NCBI RefSeq assembly: GCF_007992215.1
Contig: NZ_BJZV01000013.1
Location: forward strand, 1-64,000
DNA length: 64,000 nucleotides
From: Methylobacterium gnaphalii
Lineage (GTDB): Bacteria > Pseudomonadota > Alphaproteobacteria > Rhizobiales > Beijerinckiaceae
Direction: 5' to 3'
This document shows positions 17,071-27,903 of this stretch, piece by piece. A program made the position numbers and the translations under genes. The notes beneath the pieces were generated by a model. It saw only the letters and a program-made list of their open reading frames with translations. It had not been told where the DNA came from and did no database searches. Positions within the stretch are counted from its first letter, which is position 1. Each line of letters begins with the position of its first letter.

Positions 17071-17436
17071 TCAATGCTCACGTCCTGCCGCGCGCCGTCC
17101 GCGCGTCATGCGGGTCGGGGCATGAAAGTCGTCGGGCTTGGTACGGACCCAGGCCAGGAACCGCGCGATTTCCGGGTCTTGGCGCAAGGCCGCTACGTCA
17201 GCGAGTCGGCGGGCAATCTCGGCCTCGCTGTAACGGGCGTGGATTGCCGAATGACAGATCTGGTGCAGCCGCACGGTCTCGCCGCGCGCGCCGCCCTTCA
17301 GTTTGTGCAGGAGGTGATGAAGGCTCTGGCGCGCCCGTCGCGGAATTGGTCGCTCGCAAAGCGGGCAGACGACCGGCGCGGCAACCTCATGCCCTGCCTC
17401 CTTCTCGCTCCATCGCAGCGCGCGCCGTCCAACCAA
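17071..17436 (-). CDS. HNH-like zinc-finger protein
   Basis: 121 residues from the TTG at 17436, which has AGGGGAG six bases upstream; the frame continues further but overlaps the upstream gene. Core: VCPLCERPIP, then SLHHLLHKLKGG, then TVRLHQICHSAIHARYSE. The CxxC, HH and HxxCHxxIH pattern is that of a small HNH-nuclease fold. Many bacterial copies are stand-alone and of unknown role. The last ~35 residues are basic. It follows the hydrolase gene by about 70 bases on the same strand. Confidence 0.75.
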   Translation of the reverse strand: MVGRRALRWSEKEAGHEVAAPVVCPLCERPIPRRARQSLHHLLHKLKGGARGETVRLHQICHSAIHARYSEAEIARRLADVAALRQDPEIARFLAWVRTKPDDFHAPTRMTRGRRAAGREH

Positions 17437-17506
17437 GTGCTGCTCCCCTCGCGCTGCACACCAGATGCGAGATGGTGCTGGTTGGCGCGGCCGTCGAGAG
17501 TACGGA

Positions 17507-18343
17507 TCAGCGCGCCCCGGCCTGAGCCGCCCCACAGGGGGGTGGTAGCTTCGCGCGGAACAACGCTTCCGCCTCCCGGTCGCGCAGGCCGAGGATGGAG
17601 ACGTGGTTACCCGGGACCATCTCGATCTTGGCGCGCGCTCCCGCGGCTGCAGCGAGATCCCGCCCGAGTTCGGCCGGGACGATGGTATCCGCAGTGCCGT
17701 GAACGATGAGCACGGGGTCACGCCCATGCGCGATCCGGCGGTCGGAGCGGTAGGTATCGAGCAGGATCAGGCCGACCGGCGCGTAGGGCACGTGCAGTGC
17801 AGCAGCATGCGTCATCGAGTCGAAGGGCGCCTCGAGATAGAGCCCGAGATGCGGTTGGCGCTCACCGACGGCGACGGCGATGGCTGCGCCCAGCGAGTGG
17901 CCGTGCAGCAGGATCGGGGCACCCGGCGCCTTCTCGCTCACGAAGCGATAGGCCGCCAACCCGTCCTCGATCAGGCCGGTCTCGCTCGGCGATCCCGTCG
18001 AGCCGGTATAGCCGCGATAGGCGATGGCGAGCATGCCCCAGCCCGCCTCCGTCCAGGGTGCGTCGGCGAAGCGCGCGGCATGCGCTTCCGGCACCGAGCC
18101 GTTGCCGTGAAAGGTCAGCACCACGCCGCAGCCCGGCTTCGGCGGCACCCATAACCCGTGCAGGCGCTCGCCGTCGGAGGTCGTCACCGTGACTACCTCT
18201 GTGCCGGCGGGCGCGGCCATGGCCTGCGGAGCCGGCTGAAAGGCGCCCGGATAGATCATGCGGCGCTGGTAGACGGCGAGGACGCCGACAGCGGCGGCGT
18301 AGAGGCTCAGGACGCCGAGGACGCCGTATCCGATGATGCGCAT
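17507..18343 (-). CDS. Alpha/beta hydrolase (ABHD13/Bem46-like), membrane-anchored
   Basis: 278 residues. An N-terminal transmembrane segment (about 4-24) is followed by an alpha/beta hydrolase: LTFHGNGS (oxyanion region), nucleophile Ser150 in GHSLGAA, Asp219 in HGTADTIVP and His247 in GNHVSI. This arrangement is typical of Bem46/ABHD13-like serine hydrolases. The substrate is unknown. It shares a 124-base divergent region with the site-2 protease gene. Confidence 0.9.
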   Translation of the reverse strand: MRIIGYGVLGVLSLYAAAVGVLAVYQRRMIYPGAFQPAPQAMAAPAGTEVVTVTTSDGERLHGLWVPPKPGCGVVLTFHGNGSVPEAHAARFADAPWTEAGWGMLAIAYRGYTGSTGSPSETGLIEDGLAAYRFVSEKAPGAPILLHGHSLGAAIAVAVGERQPHLGLYLEAPFDSMTHAAALHVPYAPVGLILLDTYRSDRRIAHGRDPVLIVHGTADTIVPAELGRDLAAAAGARAKIEMVPGNHVSILGLRDREAEALFRAKLPPPCGAAQAGAR

Positions 18344-18467
18344 GATCCCGCCGGGCTCGAGAAGCCGAGGTGCTTACACGCGCTCATGATCTTGCGGAAA
18401 CGTCGGCCTCTTTCCAAGGCGACCCCGGATCGGGCAAACCCCAGCCAAAGCTCGGGCGTCGACTCAG

Positions 18468-19244
18468 GTGACCATAGTGCAGGTACCGGGAACCAGCAGG
18501 CTGAGCGGAGCCATCGCCCCGAGTTTCAACTTCCTGATGATTCTGCTGACCTTCGCGCTGGCGGGGCTGGCGATCCAGTTCGGCATCGGCAGCGAGAAAG
18601 GCCTTGCCTTTGTCTTCGTGCTGGCGGGCTGGGTGCTCTCGCTCTGCCTGCACGAGTTCGGCCATGCCTACATCGCCTGGAAGGGCGGCAACCACGAGAT
18701 CGGCCAGAGCGGCTACCTCACCCTCGATCCGCGCCACTACGCCGATCCGATCAACTCGATCGCCATGCCGATCCTGTTCACCCTGCTCGGCGGCATCGGC
18801 TTTCCCGGCGGCGCCGTCCTGGTGAATCGGCACCTGCTGCCCTCGGCGATCTGGCAGAGCGCGGTTTCGGCTGCGGGGCCGGCGACGAACCTGCTATTCC
18901 TGTTGTTCCTTCTCGTGCTCTACCAGCTCGCGGGCGAGAACGCCGACGCAATCCGCGCCGTCATCGCGGTCTCGGCACTGTACCAGGCGACGGCACTCCT
19001 CCTGAACCTGCTTCCGATTCCCGGTCTCGACGGCTACGGCGTCATCCGCCCGTGGATCTCCGAAGGCATGCGCGAATCCGGCGACCACATCGCCCGGTAT
19101 TCCGGCCTGATCATCACCGGCATGTTCCTGCTCTCCGGCGCCTTTGCCCGCTCGGTGTTCCGGGCGGGCCTCTGGATCACCGCGCATCTGGGCTTCTCGC
19201 CGCAAGACGTGGTGATGGGCTACCGGCTGATGCGGCTCTGGTAG
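18468..19244 (+). CDS. Site-2 protease family (M50) membrane metalloprotease
   Basis: 258 residues with about six transmembrane segments. The zinc motif HEFGH is at 62-66 (CLHEFGHAYIAW) and the third-ligand motif NLLPIPGLDGYGV has Asp188. No PDZ or CBS domain, so it belongs to the short S2P group that cleaves within membranes; the substrate is unknown. GTG 18468 is used because no ATG gives the first segment. It is divergent from the hydrolase and upstream of the thiC riboswitch region. Confidence 0.9.
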   Translation: MTIVQVPGTSRLSGAIAPSFNFLMILLTFALAGLAIQFGIGSEKGLAFVFVLAGWVLSLCLHEFGHAYIAWKGGNHEIGQSGYLTLDPRHYADPINSIAMPILFTLLGGIGFPGGAVLVNRHLLPSAIWQSAVSAAGPATNLLFLLFLLVLYQLAGENADAIRAVIAVSALYQATALLLNLLPIPGLDGYGVIRPWISEGMRESGDHIARYSGLIITGMFLLSGAFARSVFRAGLWITAHLGFSPQDVVMGYRLMRLW

Positions 19245-19378
19245 CGGCGCGTCCTCGGCCTTTCACCCCGCGACTTGGGGCCGGGCAGCAGAACCCGGAA
19301 TGTCGGTAGAGGCTGAGAACTTTTCGCTCCCGCACGCGCCCAATTGACAAACTCCTCCCAGACTCCGACTCTGGAACG

Positions 19379-19472
19379 GTTCCGAGGGGGGCCCCACAAC
19401 GGGGGCTGAGATTGGGCGCGTCGCCCTGACCCTTGAACCTGATCCGGCTCGTACCGGCGTAGGGACGGGAAC
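19379..19472 (+). promoter_or_regulatory. TPP riboswitch (THI element) upstream of thiC
   Basis: The conserved core is present: GGGGGCTGAGATTGGG and, after a variable arm, ACCCTTGAACCTGATCCGG, then GTACCGGCGTAGGGA. P1 pairs GGTTCC/GTTCC at 19378-19383 with GGAAC at 19467-19472. A TTGACA at 19344-19349, with a weak -10 (GACTCT) 17 bases later, would start transcription almost exactly at P1. Thiamin pyrophosphate binding should lower thiC expression; the ~87 bases to the start codon form the expression platform. Confidence 0.95.
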
Positions 19473-19525
19473 TGATGGGTGGACGCGGCGAGCGCGTGGC
19501 CCCTCTTGCCGGATCGCCGCCGTAA

Positions 19526-21451
<1,926 letters not shown>

Positions 21452-21464
21452 AGCAGACGCGCGT

Positions 21465-21492
21465 GCCGGCATACTCGGGAGGGCATGCCGGC
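21465..21492 (+). terminator. Hairpin after thiC
   Basis: GCCGGCAT (21465-21472) pairs with ATGCCGGC (21485-21492) across a 12-base loop, followed by GTATTT. It lies 14 bases past the thiC stop. Confidence 0.65.
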
Positions 21493-21495
21493 CGT

Positions 21496-21509
21496 ATTTG
21501 CATGCAAAT
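21496..21509. promoter_or_regulatory. 14-base perfect palindrome upstream of the FlaG-like gene
   Basis: ATTTGCATGCAAAT is an exact palindrome in A+T-rich context, about 130 bases before the FlaG-like start. It could be an operator; no regulator is assigned. Confidence 0.35.
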
Positions 21510-21640
21510 GTCGGGACGGCCTTAACGCCATGTCAATACTACGTGAGGTCGGCAGGGGACAGACGACGTCGCGTTAAGACTCCGGCGACTGCGCGCGAGG
21601 AATCCATGGACGTTGCTCACTCGCACCACGGGAGCATGCC

Positions 21641-21982
21641 ATGGAGCCGATCCGTTCAGTCCAGTTTTCACCGCCGGTCCCCGCCATCGAGCCGACCACC
21701 CGCATGAGCGGCGCCAGCGATCGCGGCGACGACCGCGACCGCGCGCTCGACCCGGCCGTGTCGCTCGACCTCAGCCCGGAGGCGGCCACTCGCGCCCGTG
21801 CCGACGACGAGAGCCGCGGCTACGTCCGCGACAACGACTCCGATTCCGTCGTCTTCCGCATCACCGATACGGTCAGCGGAGACGTCATCGTTCAGATTCC
21901 AAACGAGATCATGATCAAGGCGCGCGTCTATGGGCGCGAGCAGAACCCTCCGGTCGGTGAACGGATCGAGAAGCGCGCCTGA
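21641..21982 (+). CDS. FlaG-like flagellar protein
   Basis: 113 residues. The C-terminal half, DSVVFRITDTVSGDVIVQIP followed by NEIMIKARVYG, has the FlaG shape (a variable N-terminus, then V.RI.D..TGEVI.QIP). The N-terminal half is charged and low-complexity. FlaG proteins modulate filament length in other bacteria. The FlaF gene lies just downstream in the opposite direction, supporting a flagellar role. Assignment is moderate because the domain is short. Confidence 0.65.
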   Translation: MEPIRSVQFSPPVPAIEPTTRMSGASDRGDDRDRALDPAVSLDLSPEAATRARADDESRGYVRDNDSDSVVFRITDTVSGDVIVQIPNEIMIKARVYGREQNPPVGERIEKRA

Positions 21983-22012
21983 CGGGCGCGCGCCTCGTCG
22001 TATCTGAGGGGT

Positions 22013-22393
22013 TCAGGCTGCGGATGGCGCCGGGTTGCCCTGGAGGCCGGCCGCGAGATGGTTGTTGAGCGAGACCAGCGCCTCAAGCTTGTGGGCAGCG
22101 GGCTCGATCATCGTGTCGATGATGGTGCGGAACACGAACACCGCGATGTTCGTGACGTTCTGGCGGATGTCATCGGGCAGCGGATTGGCCGGATCGGCAA
22201 CTGCGCCGGCCAGGATCGTCCAGACCCTCTGATTGAACATCAGCGCCTCGTTCAGCGCAGCCGAACCCGTGACCTCACCCGTGGCGAAGGCCTGGAGGCG
22301 TCCGGCGGCTTTCAGGAGAACGGCTGCTTCGGCTTCCCGAGGCGTCAGGGCGCTGCGCGCAACCCTTGCGTATGCGTTGGCCCCTTGCATCAT
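22013..22393 (-). CDS. flaF: Flagellar biosynthesis regulator FlaF
   Basis: 126 residues. The FlaF signature is present: LTPREAEAAVLLKAAGRL, then LNEALMFNQRVWTILAGAV, then NPLPDDIRQNVTNIAVFVFR. In Caulobacter and Brucella FlaF promotes flagellin translation or secretion in balance with FlbT. Neither flbT nor flagellin genes are in the window. It is convergent with the FlaG-like gene. Annotation is firm for the family; the regulatory direction in this species is inferred. Confidence 0.88.
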   Translation of the reverse strand: MMQGANAYARVARSALTPREAEAAVLLKAAGRLQAFATGEVTGSAALNEALMFNQRVWTILAGAVADPANPLPDDIRQNVTNIAVFVFRTIIDTMIEPAAHKLEALVSLNNHLAAGLQGNPAPSAA

Positions 22394-22563
22394 CGCCCCG
22401 GCGTCTCCTCGCTCGGACGGTTATCCCGTCCGGCATGCAAGATCTGACACGCCGAGTCTTAAAAATTGGAGTCGTCGCGAAGTCTGCCGCAATGGCGCCC
22501 GGATGACCGGCGAGAGGTAGGATCTCGAAGCATACGGCGCGACTGAGCCGGGATCCGGCCTGG

Positions 22564-22815
22564 ATGATCAACTTTCTTCTCGGTCTGGTGGCGGGCGGTC
22601 TGATCGCCTGCATCGCGACCATCTCCGCTGCGCGCCATCCCGAGTTTCAGGCCCGTCTCGGGCTCATCCCGCCTGCCCAGGCTGCGCTGATCGAGCCACC
22701 GGTCCGTCATGAGATCGCCTGCACGCCACCGGCGGTATCACATCCGGCGCAGGCGACGGCGGCACAGGCCGATGCGCTCTTCTCGCGCCGTCGCTTCTGG
22801 TACGTGGCGCCCTGA
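22564..22815 (+). CDS. Small membrane-anchored protein of unknown function
   Basis: 83 residues. One N-terminal transmembrane segment (INFLLGLVAGGLIACIATIS) is followed by a Pro/Ala-rich tail ending FWYVAP. No family recognised. No strong ribosome binding site is visible, but codon use is typical of the genome and neighbouring frames are poor. It could be secreted or an inner-membrane anchor protein. Confidence 0.55.
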   Translation: MINFLLGLVAGGLIACIATISAARHPEFQARLGLIPPAQAALIEPPVRHEIACTPPAVSHPAQATAAQADALFSRRRFWYVAP

Positions 22816-22823
22816 GCTCCCAG

Positions 22824-22940
22824 TCAGAAGCTGCGGACGAGCAGCATCAGCATCGTGGTCGCGGCCGTGGTGCTGAGGAAGCCGCACAGGGCTGCGGCGA
22901 AGGACGGACCGGTCGGGATCGTGTCGTTGGCGGTGCTCAT
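22824..22940 (-). CDS. 38-residue single-span peptide
   Basis: Starts at ATG 22940 and encodes a short polar N-terminus (STANDTIPTGPSF) then one hydrophobic segment (AAALCGFLSTTAATTMLMLL). AAGAG lies about nine bases before the start. The composition fits a bitopic mini-protein. An in-frame extension upstream to 23033 is Arg/Pro-rich and unlikely. Convergent with the gene at 22564. Function unknown. Confidence 0.45.
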   Translation of the reverse strand: MSTANDTIPTGPSFAAALCGFLSTTAATTMLMLLVRSF

Positions 22941-23067
22941 GGCCGTGCTCTTGAAATCGGTGCGTTCGGCGAATCGACGGTGTGTGTAGCTTGACGGTGC
23001 CGCGTTTCGCGGCGGCCGGGCGTGCGGAGGCACACCCAGGCTTCATCCTGTTCGACAAAAACTCAGC

Positions 23068-23382
23068 TCAGTCGCAGCGGTTTACGTGCTTGGCGATGCG
23101 AAGGTTTCGCAGCTCGCTGCGGAGATCGATCGAGGCGATGTCAGCGCCGCAATCCTCGAAGGCGCCCTGAGCGTCGTGGTAGCGGTCACCGATCTCGTCG
23201 AGTGTGTCGCAGACGCGATCGTGGCGCCCGAGCCGGGCCTCTTGGCGGGCCTGGTAGCGCAGGGCGCTCGCCTCCTCGACCTTGCGCCTGCCCTCGATGC
23301 AGGCCGGAATGGCGTAGGCGGGGGCGGCGAACGGCGCGAGGAGGCTCACGGCGAGGCCGGCGGAAATGATCGTGCGACGCAT
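23068..23382 (-). CDS. Small secreted cysteine-containing protein
   Basis: 104 residues from ATG 23382. A Sec signal peptide (RRTIISAGLAVSLLAPFAAP then AYA) is followed by a charged helical mature chain with four cysteines (IPACIEGR, RVCDTLDE, EDCGADI, NRCD). Probably periplasmic with two disulphides. A GTG four codons upstream is an alternative start. No family recognised. Confidence 0.75.
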   Translation of the reverse strand: MRRTIISAGLAVSLLAPFAAPAYAIPACIEGRRKVEEASALRYQARQEARLGRHDRVCDTLDEIGDRYHDAQGAFEDCGADIASIDLRSELRNLRIAKHVNRCD

Positions 23383-23485
23383 GGGGAAGTCCACTCAATG
23401 CGGTGACTGCGGGATCGGCCAGTGGCCGCCAGTAACGGCAAGGCCAACGTTTGCGGTTCCGAACCGATGAACGGTCAAGCTGCCG

Positions 23486-24031
23486 TTAGGTTCCGCTTTT
23501 TTCCGGTCGAGACTCGGGCTTGGATCGGCGTCGTCTGGAGGCGAGAATCGCGTCTAGCCTCACCGGGGCGATGCCCTGCGCATCGATGCCGACATCGTAT
23601 TGTCGCGGTATCGGCGAGAGCTTCCCATGCGAGTGTCCGTGCAGGTTGATCACGCCGCGTCCCATCCGGTTCCAGGTCCGGAAAGCGTAGTGGCACAGCA
23701 CCAGCCGGCGCCCCTCCACCTCGGTCTCTGCATAATGGCCGACCGAGGCCCAACCGGGCGCGGCCAGCGTTTCCGGCCCATCGTTGTTGCCGATGATCAG
23801 GTGTTTGGTCCCGGCGAGCACACCGAGCAGTTCGCGGATTCGATCCCGCCCCGGGCCGAGCGCGAAATCACCGAGATGCCACACCTCGTCGTCGGGTCCG
23901 ACCACGGCGTTCCAGGCCTCGACCAGAGCCGCGTCATGCGCGTCGAGCGTGTTGAACGGCCGGCGGTCGATACGCAGGATACGCGGGTCGCCGAAATGAG
24001 TGTCGCTGGTGAAGTAGACGGCCAAGGCCAC
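23486..24031 (-). CDS. Calcineurin-like metallophosphoesterase
   Basis: 181 residues. All metallophosphoesterase motifs appear in order: FTSDTHFGD, DEVWHLGDFALG, LIIGNNDGP, LCHYAFR and NLHGHSHGKLS. These bind two metal ions. Small members of this kind act on phosphodiesters or nucleotides; the substrate is unknown. It lies 52 bases downstream of tonB on the same strand, so may be the last gene of that transcript. The C-terminus is very basic. Confidence 0.9.
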   Translation of the reverse strand: MALAVYFTSDTHFGDPRILRIDRRPFNTLDAHDAALVEAWNAVVGPDDEVWHLGDFALGPGRDRIRELLGVLAGTKHLIIGNNDGPETLAAPGWASVGHYAETEVEGRRLVLCHYAFRTWNRMGRGVINLHGHSHGKLSPIPRQYDVGIDAQGIAPVRLDAILASRRRRSKPESRPEKSGT

Positions 24032-24083
24032 GCTCTCCCGAGGAAGCCGAGAGAACGCTGCGAGTCCGCCCCTTGCTCCGCGA

Positions 24084-25166
24084 TCAGTGCCCCGGGCTGA
24101 AGCGCAGCGGGACCGTGACCGCCAGGCTCGCTCCGCTGAAGCCGGGCGGAGCCGGCGGCACCGACCCGCGAACGGCGGCTAAAGCGGCACTGTCGATGGC
24201 GCCGACGCCGCTGCTTGCGGAGAGCCCGGCCCCGCTGACGGCGCCCGATCGGCTCACCGTGAAGTGGACAGTGGCGACGCCGCCAGCCGTGCCGACGGCG
24301 GCGTTCCGATTCATACGGCCCCGGATCGCTGCTGAGATCGAGGCCTTCCATGCCGCCAGCGCGTTCGGATCACTTCCGCTAAAACCCGACCGGCCGCCGC
24401 TGGCCTGCGAGGCCGCCGACGCCGCGTTCTGCCGGCCCCGCGCATCGTTCGCCGCCTGCGTCCGCCGGGCGGCATCCTCCCTCGACTTAGCGGCCGCCGC
24501 CGCAGCGCGACGGATTTCGGCAGCCCGCTCCCGCGCCGCATTGCGCTTCGCCAATTCGGCAGCCTCGCGACGCTCCTCGATCGCCTCCTGCCGCTTGGCC
24601 TCGGCTGCGGCCTTGCGCTTGGCTTCGAGAACGGCCTTGCGCTTGGCTTCCTGCTGAGCAGCGATCACGGCCGGATCGGGCTCGACCGGCTTCGGTGGTT
24701 CGGGCGCCTCGGCGATCACGGGTGGCGGCGGAGGCGCGGTCTCCTCGGCCTCCGGCGCCTGCGAGGTGATGATCGACTCGACCGGGGGCGGGGGTGCCGT
24801 CTCCGGCTCCACCTGCGCGGTTTCCGGCGGCGGCACCTCGGTCGTCTCTGGAGGCTCCACTTTTGCCTCGGTGGGCGTCTCGGCCACATCGAGTGCTGTC
24901 GCCTCGGGCGGATCGCCGACGGGTTTGGCCTCCTCGGGAACCTCCTCCTGGGCTGCCTGCTCGGCCGGCGCCTGGGCCTCTGCGGCCGTCATCTCGGGCG
25001 TGAGATCAATGGTGATCTGCTGCTCGCCGGGGGGCGCCGGCTGCGCGAGGTTCAGGAACATCAGCCCGGCAATCCCGACCGCGTGAAGCAGCAGCGCGCC
25101 GAACAGGGCCGCGAACAACCCGCCTTCAGCGCGATCCGAGCCGGTTGTCGAAACGAACGTGGCCAT
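24084..25166 (-). CDS. tonB: TonB-family energy transducer
   Basis: 360 residues. Order: short cytoplasmic start, one transmembrane segment (FAALFGALLLHAVGIAGLMF, with the conserved His), a Pro/Glu-rich periplasmic linker (about 55-170), an Ala/Lys/Arg-rich helical segment with repeated AKRKA units (about 170-250), and a TonB C-terminal domain (about 275-358: AWKASISAAIRGRMNRN ... VHFTVSRSGAVSGAGL). Together with ExbB and ExbD it passes proton-motive force to outer-membrane transporters. The helical segment also recalls TolA. ATG 25166, four bases after exbD, is chosen over one at 25187. Confidence 0.88.
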   Translation of the reverse strand: MATFVSTTGSDRAEGGLFAALFGALLLHAVGIAGLMFLNLAQPAPPGEQQITIDLTPEMTAAEAQAPAEQAAQEEVPEEAKPVGDPPEATALDVAETPTEAKVEPPETTEVPPPETAQVEPETAPPPPVESIITSQAPEAEETAPPPPPVIAEAPEPPKPVEPDPAVIAAQQEAKRKAVLEAKRKAAAEAKRQEAIEERREAAELAKRNAARERAAEIRRAAAAAAKSREDAARRTQAANDARGRQNAASAASQASGGRSGFSGSDPNALAAWKASISAAIRGRMNRNAAVGTAGGVATVHFTVSRSGAVSGAGLSASSGVGAIDSAALAAVRGSVPPAPPGFSGASLAVTVPLRFSPGH

Positions 25167-25170
25167 CGTG

Positions 25171-25656
25171 TCAGCGTGCCGTTTCACTCGCCGGAGCGGG
25201 CGTCGCCGGAGCCGCGGCTCCGCCGGGCGATTGCGCGATGAGGGAAACCTTGGTGAAGCCGGCCTGCCCGACGAGGCCCATCACCTCCATGATCTTGCCG
25301 TAGGGCACGTCGCGATCACCGCGCACCAGAACGACCTGCTCCGGGTTCTGCGCCTTCAGTTCGCGCAGTCGCGGCATCAGCGTCTCGTTGGTGAAGCCGT
25401 CCTTGGCGATGAAGGGGTGGCCCTCCTTGTCGATCGAGACCTCGAGCGGCTTCTGCGACTGGGCGACCTTTGCCGCGGAGGTCTTGGGAAGCTGCACAGG
25501 CACGCCGGTCGTCATCAGTGGCGCAGCGACCATGAAGATGATCAGCAGCACCAGCATCACGTCGACCATCGGCGTGACGTTGATGTCGGACATCGGGGTC
25601 GCGTCGAGGCCATCCTCGTCGTCTCCGCCGCCTGCGCGGATCGAACCCATCGCCAT
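25171..25656 (-). CDS. exbD: ExbD/TolR biopolymer transport protein
   Basis: 161 residues. A single transmembrane helix contains the proton-relay Asp: SDINVTPMVDVMLVLLIIFM. The periplasmic domain follows with LMPRLRELKAQNPEQVVLVR and YGKIMEVMGLVGQAGF. The C-terminal tail is Ala/Pro-rich. AGGAGG is about nine bases before the ATG. It lies between exbB and tonB in one transcription direction. Confidence 0.94.
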   Translation of the reverse strand: MAMGSIRAGGGDDEDGLDATPMSDINVTPMVDVMLVLLIIFMVAAPLMTTGVPVQLPKTSAAKVAQSQKPLEVSIDKEGHPFIAKDGFTNETLMPRLRELKAQNPEQVVLVRGDRDVPYGKIMEVMGLVGQAGFTKVSLIAQSPGGAAAPATPAPASETAR

Positions 25657-25803
25657 GGTGTCTGCCCTCCTGGGCGTCGGCGCCGTCGAGGCAGCCGCGA
25701 AGATGTACGAGGCGGCCGCGATCCCCGGCTCGGTGGATCGAAGTGGTCGCCGGTGCTTCCAGAAGCTCGTGCCGCGCGCGTTTATGGGCGCGGCCTGCGG
25801 CGG

Positions 25804-26493
<690 letters not shown>

Positions 26494-26577
26494 GGTCGAA
26501 CTCCTCAGGAGTGAACGGGCCGATGCGAGCCCGGAGAAGCCCGCATCATGGATGCAGCCGAGGCTGCAGGGATCGGG

Positions 26578-27039
26578 CTAGCGGGCAAACTCGGTGCCGG
26601 TCTTGCTCGACGTGTCGATGCGTTCAAGGCAGCTCTCGCGGCTGGCCTCGCCGCCCTCACAGGCGAGCACATCGTTGAGCAGGACACGGCCGATTTTCGG
26701 GCAGGCGATGCCGGGGAAGTCGAACAGGCGCACCACGGTCTTACGCTCCTGGACCGGGCCGAGTTCGACTGCGAGGCGCTTCTGGGCCACGCCCTCGGTG
26801 TCGAAGGCGAAGAGATCGACTTTCAGCGACTTGAGGGCCGAGCCCTTGCCGTTGTCGACGAGGAGGTAGGTGCGACAGTTCTCGCCCGCGGGTTCGAGGC
26901 GGTTCAGTTCGAGCCTCATGGTTGGGCCGGCGGCGGCAGGCTTGGCATCCTGAGCGACGGCGGGCCCTGCCAGCACCGAGGCGAGCAGACACCCTGCGGC
27001 GGCAACCTGTCCGGCACGGCGACGGAACTGTCCGTTCAC
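26578..27039 (-). CDS. Secreted protein of unknown function upstream of exbB
   Basis: 153 residues from GTG 27039 (GAAGG five bases before). A twin-arginine-like or Sec signal (NGQFRRRAGQVAAAGCLLAS then VLAGPAVAQ) is followed by a beta-rich domain: MRLELNRLEPAGENCRTYLL, SLKVDLFAFDTEGV, LFDFPGIACPKI, VLACEGGE, ESCLERID. Four mature cysteines suggest disulphides. Its position before exbB on the same strand suggests a periplasmic partner of the Exb/Ton system. I do not recognise a named family. A GTG at 27063 is an alternative start. Confidence 0.8.
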   Translation of the reverse strand: MNGQFRRRAGQVAAAGCLLASVLAGPAVAQDAKPAAAGPTMRLELNRLEPAGENCRTYLLVDNGKGSALKSLKVDLFAFDTEGVAQKRLAVELGPVQERKTVVRLFDFPGIACPKIGRVLLNDVLACEGGEASRESCLERIDTSSKTGTEFAR

Positions 27040-27063
27040 GGTCCCTTCGAACTCCTGCACCAC

Positions 27064-27587
27064 GATGACCGTCCTCCTGTCAGCGGCGGCCCTTGAGACG
27101 AGCCTGCCCTATCGAACCCGTCCCCAGCGCCCTTGGATGGTGGGCGGCGCGTCTGATCGGCGCTCTCGCGCACGATCGGCCAGTATCACTGTCTGGATCC
27201 GCTGCTGCCGGGACGCGTCGGCTGGACGGACGCGACCGCCACGGGTCGCGATGGCCAAGACAGCCGGCGTCGGAGCGCGGGATCGAATAAGCAAAGCCAT
27301 CCGGCACCGTCGAAAGCGGCGTCGGATGGCTGGGGTTTGCACTACCCGAGAAGCGCGGAGCCGATCAAGAGCTGCCGCGAAAGTCAGAGTAATTCCAAAC
27401 TGTTATTCAGGCTTGGCCGGATTGGGACAGAGCGGCAATGCCAGATCATCCCGGATTTATTTGCCAGACGCTCCCTCGCTTTAGGCCGTGATGGCGGAGC
27501 CTCTCGGCTGCCCGTGCAACGGGCTAGGTAGGGGTATGATGATTCGATCCTGATCGATCGATCATGCCCACCGCGGTAGCCTGGAAC
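27064..27587. other. Intergenic stretch with a long hairpin and an A+T-rich part
   Basis: No convincing gene. At 27291-27340 GCAAAGCCATCCG pairs with CGGATGGCT-(gggg)-TTTGC, a 13-bp stem with one bulge. From about 27385 to 27560 the sequence becomes A+T-richer, with the palindrome TGATCGATCGATCA at 27551-27564. It may hold the promoter of the secreted protein gene at 26578 and a small RNA, neither proven. Confidence 0.4.
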
Positions 27588-27619
27588 GAAAAAGGCCGGG
27601 GCTTTCGCACCCGGCCTTT
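27588..27619 (-). terminator. Rho-independent terminator of tRNA-Pro
   Basis: Read on the minus strand: AAAGGCCGGG, 9-base loop, CCCGGCCTTT followed by further T residues. It lies 45 bases past the tRNA 3' end. Confidence 0.9.
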
Positions 27620-27663
27620 CGTCGAAACAGAGAGATCGGCGAAACACCGACCGCTGTCATCGT

Positions 27664-27740
27664 TGGTCGGAGTAGCAGGACTTGAACCTGCGACCCCCTG
27701 TCCCCCAGACAGGTGCGCTACCGGGCTGCGCTATACTCCG
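27664..27740 (-). tRNA. tRNA-Pro (anticodon GGG)
   Basis: 77 bases including encoded CCA. Acceptor arm CGGAGTA pairs with TACTCCG; the T-arm has GTTCAAGTC; the anticodon stem CCTGT/ACAGG holds the loop CTGGGGG, giving anticodon GGG for CCC/CCU codons. A rho-independent terminator follows. Confidence 0.96.
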
Positions 27741-27903
27741 TCAGATCCGTCCCGACGCCCCCGAAGGGGTTCGGCGCTCTTAGCTTCGCGCCGGTTCCGG
27801 CGCAACCCCGAAAGCCGGCCGGACACGGTCGTCGCCGGAACCAGATCGGTCTATGGAGCAGACCTCGTCCCCGGCCGCCCATACGCTGCCCGAGCGGAGA
27901 TCC

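Noticed and set aside
27384..27647. 87-residue minus-strand frame
   Set aside because: It runs through the tRNA-Pro terminator and has no motif.
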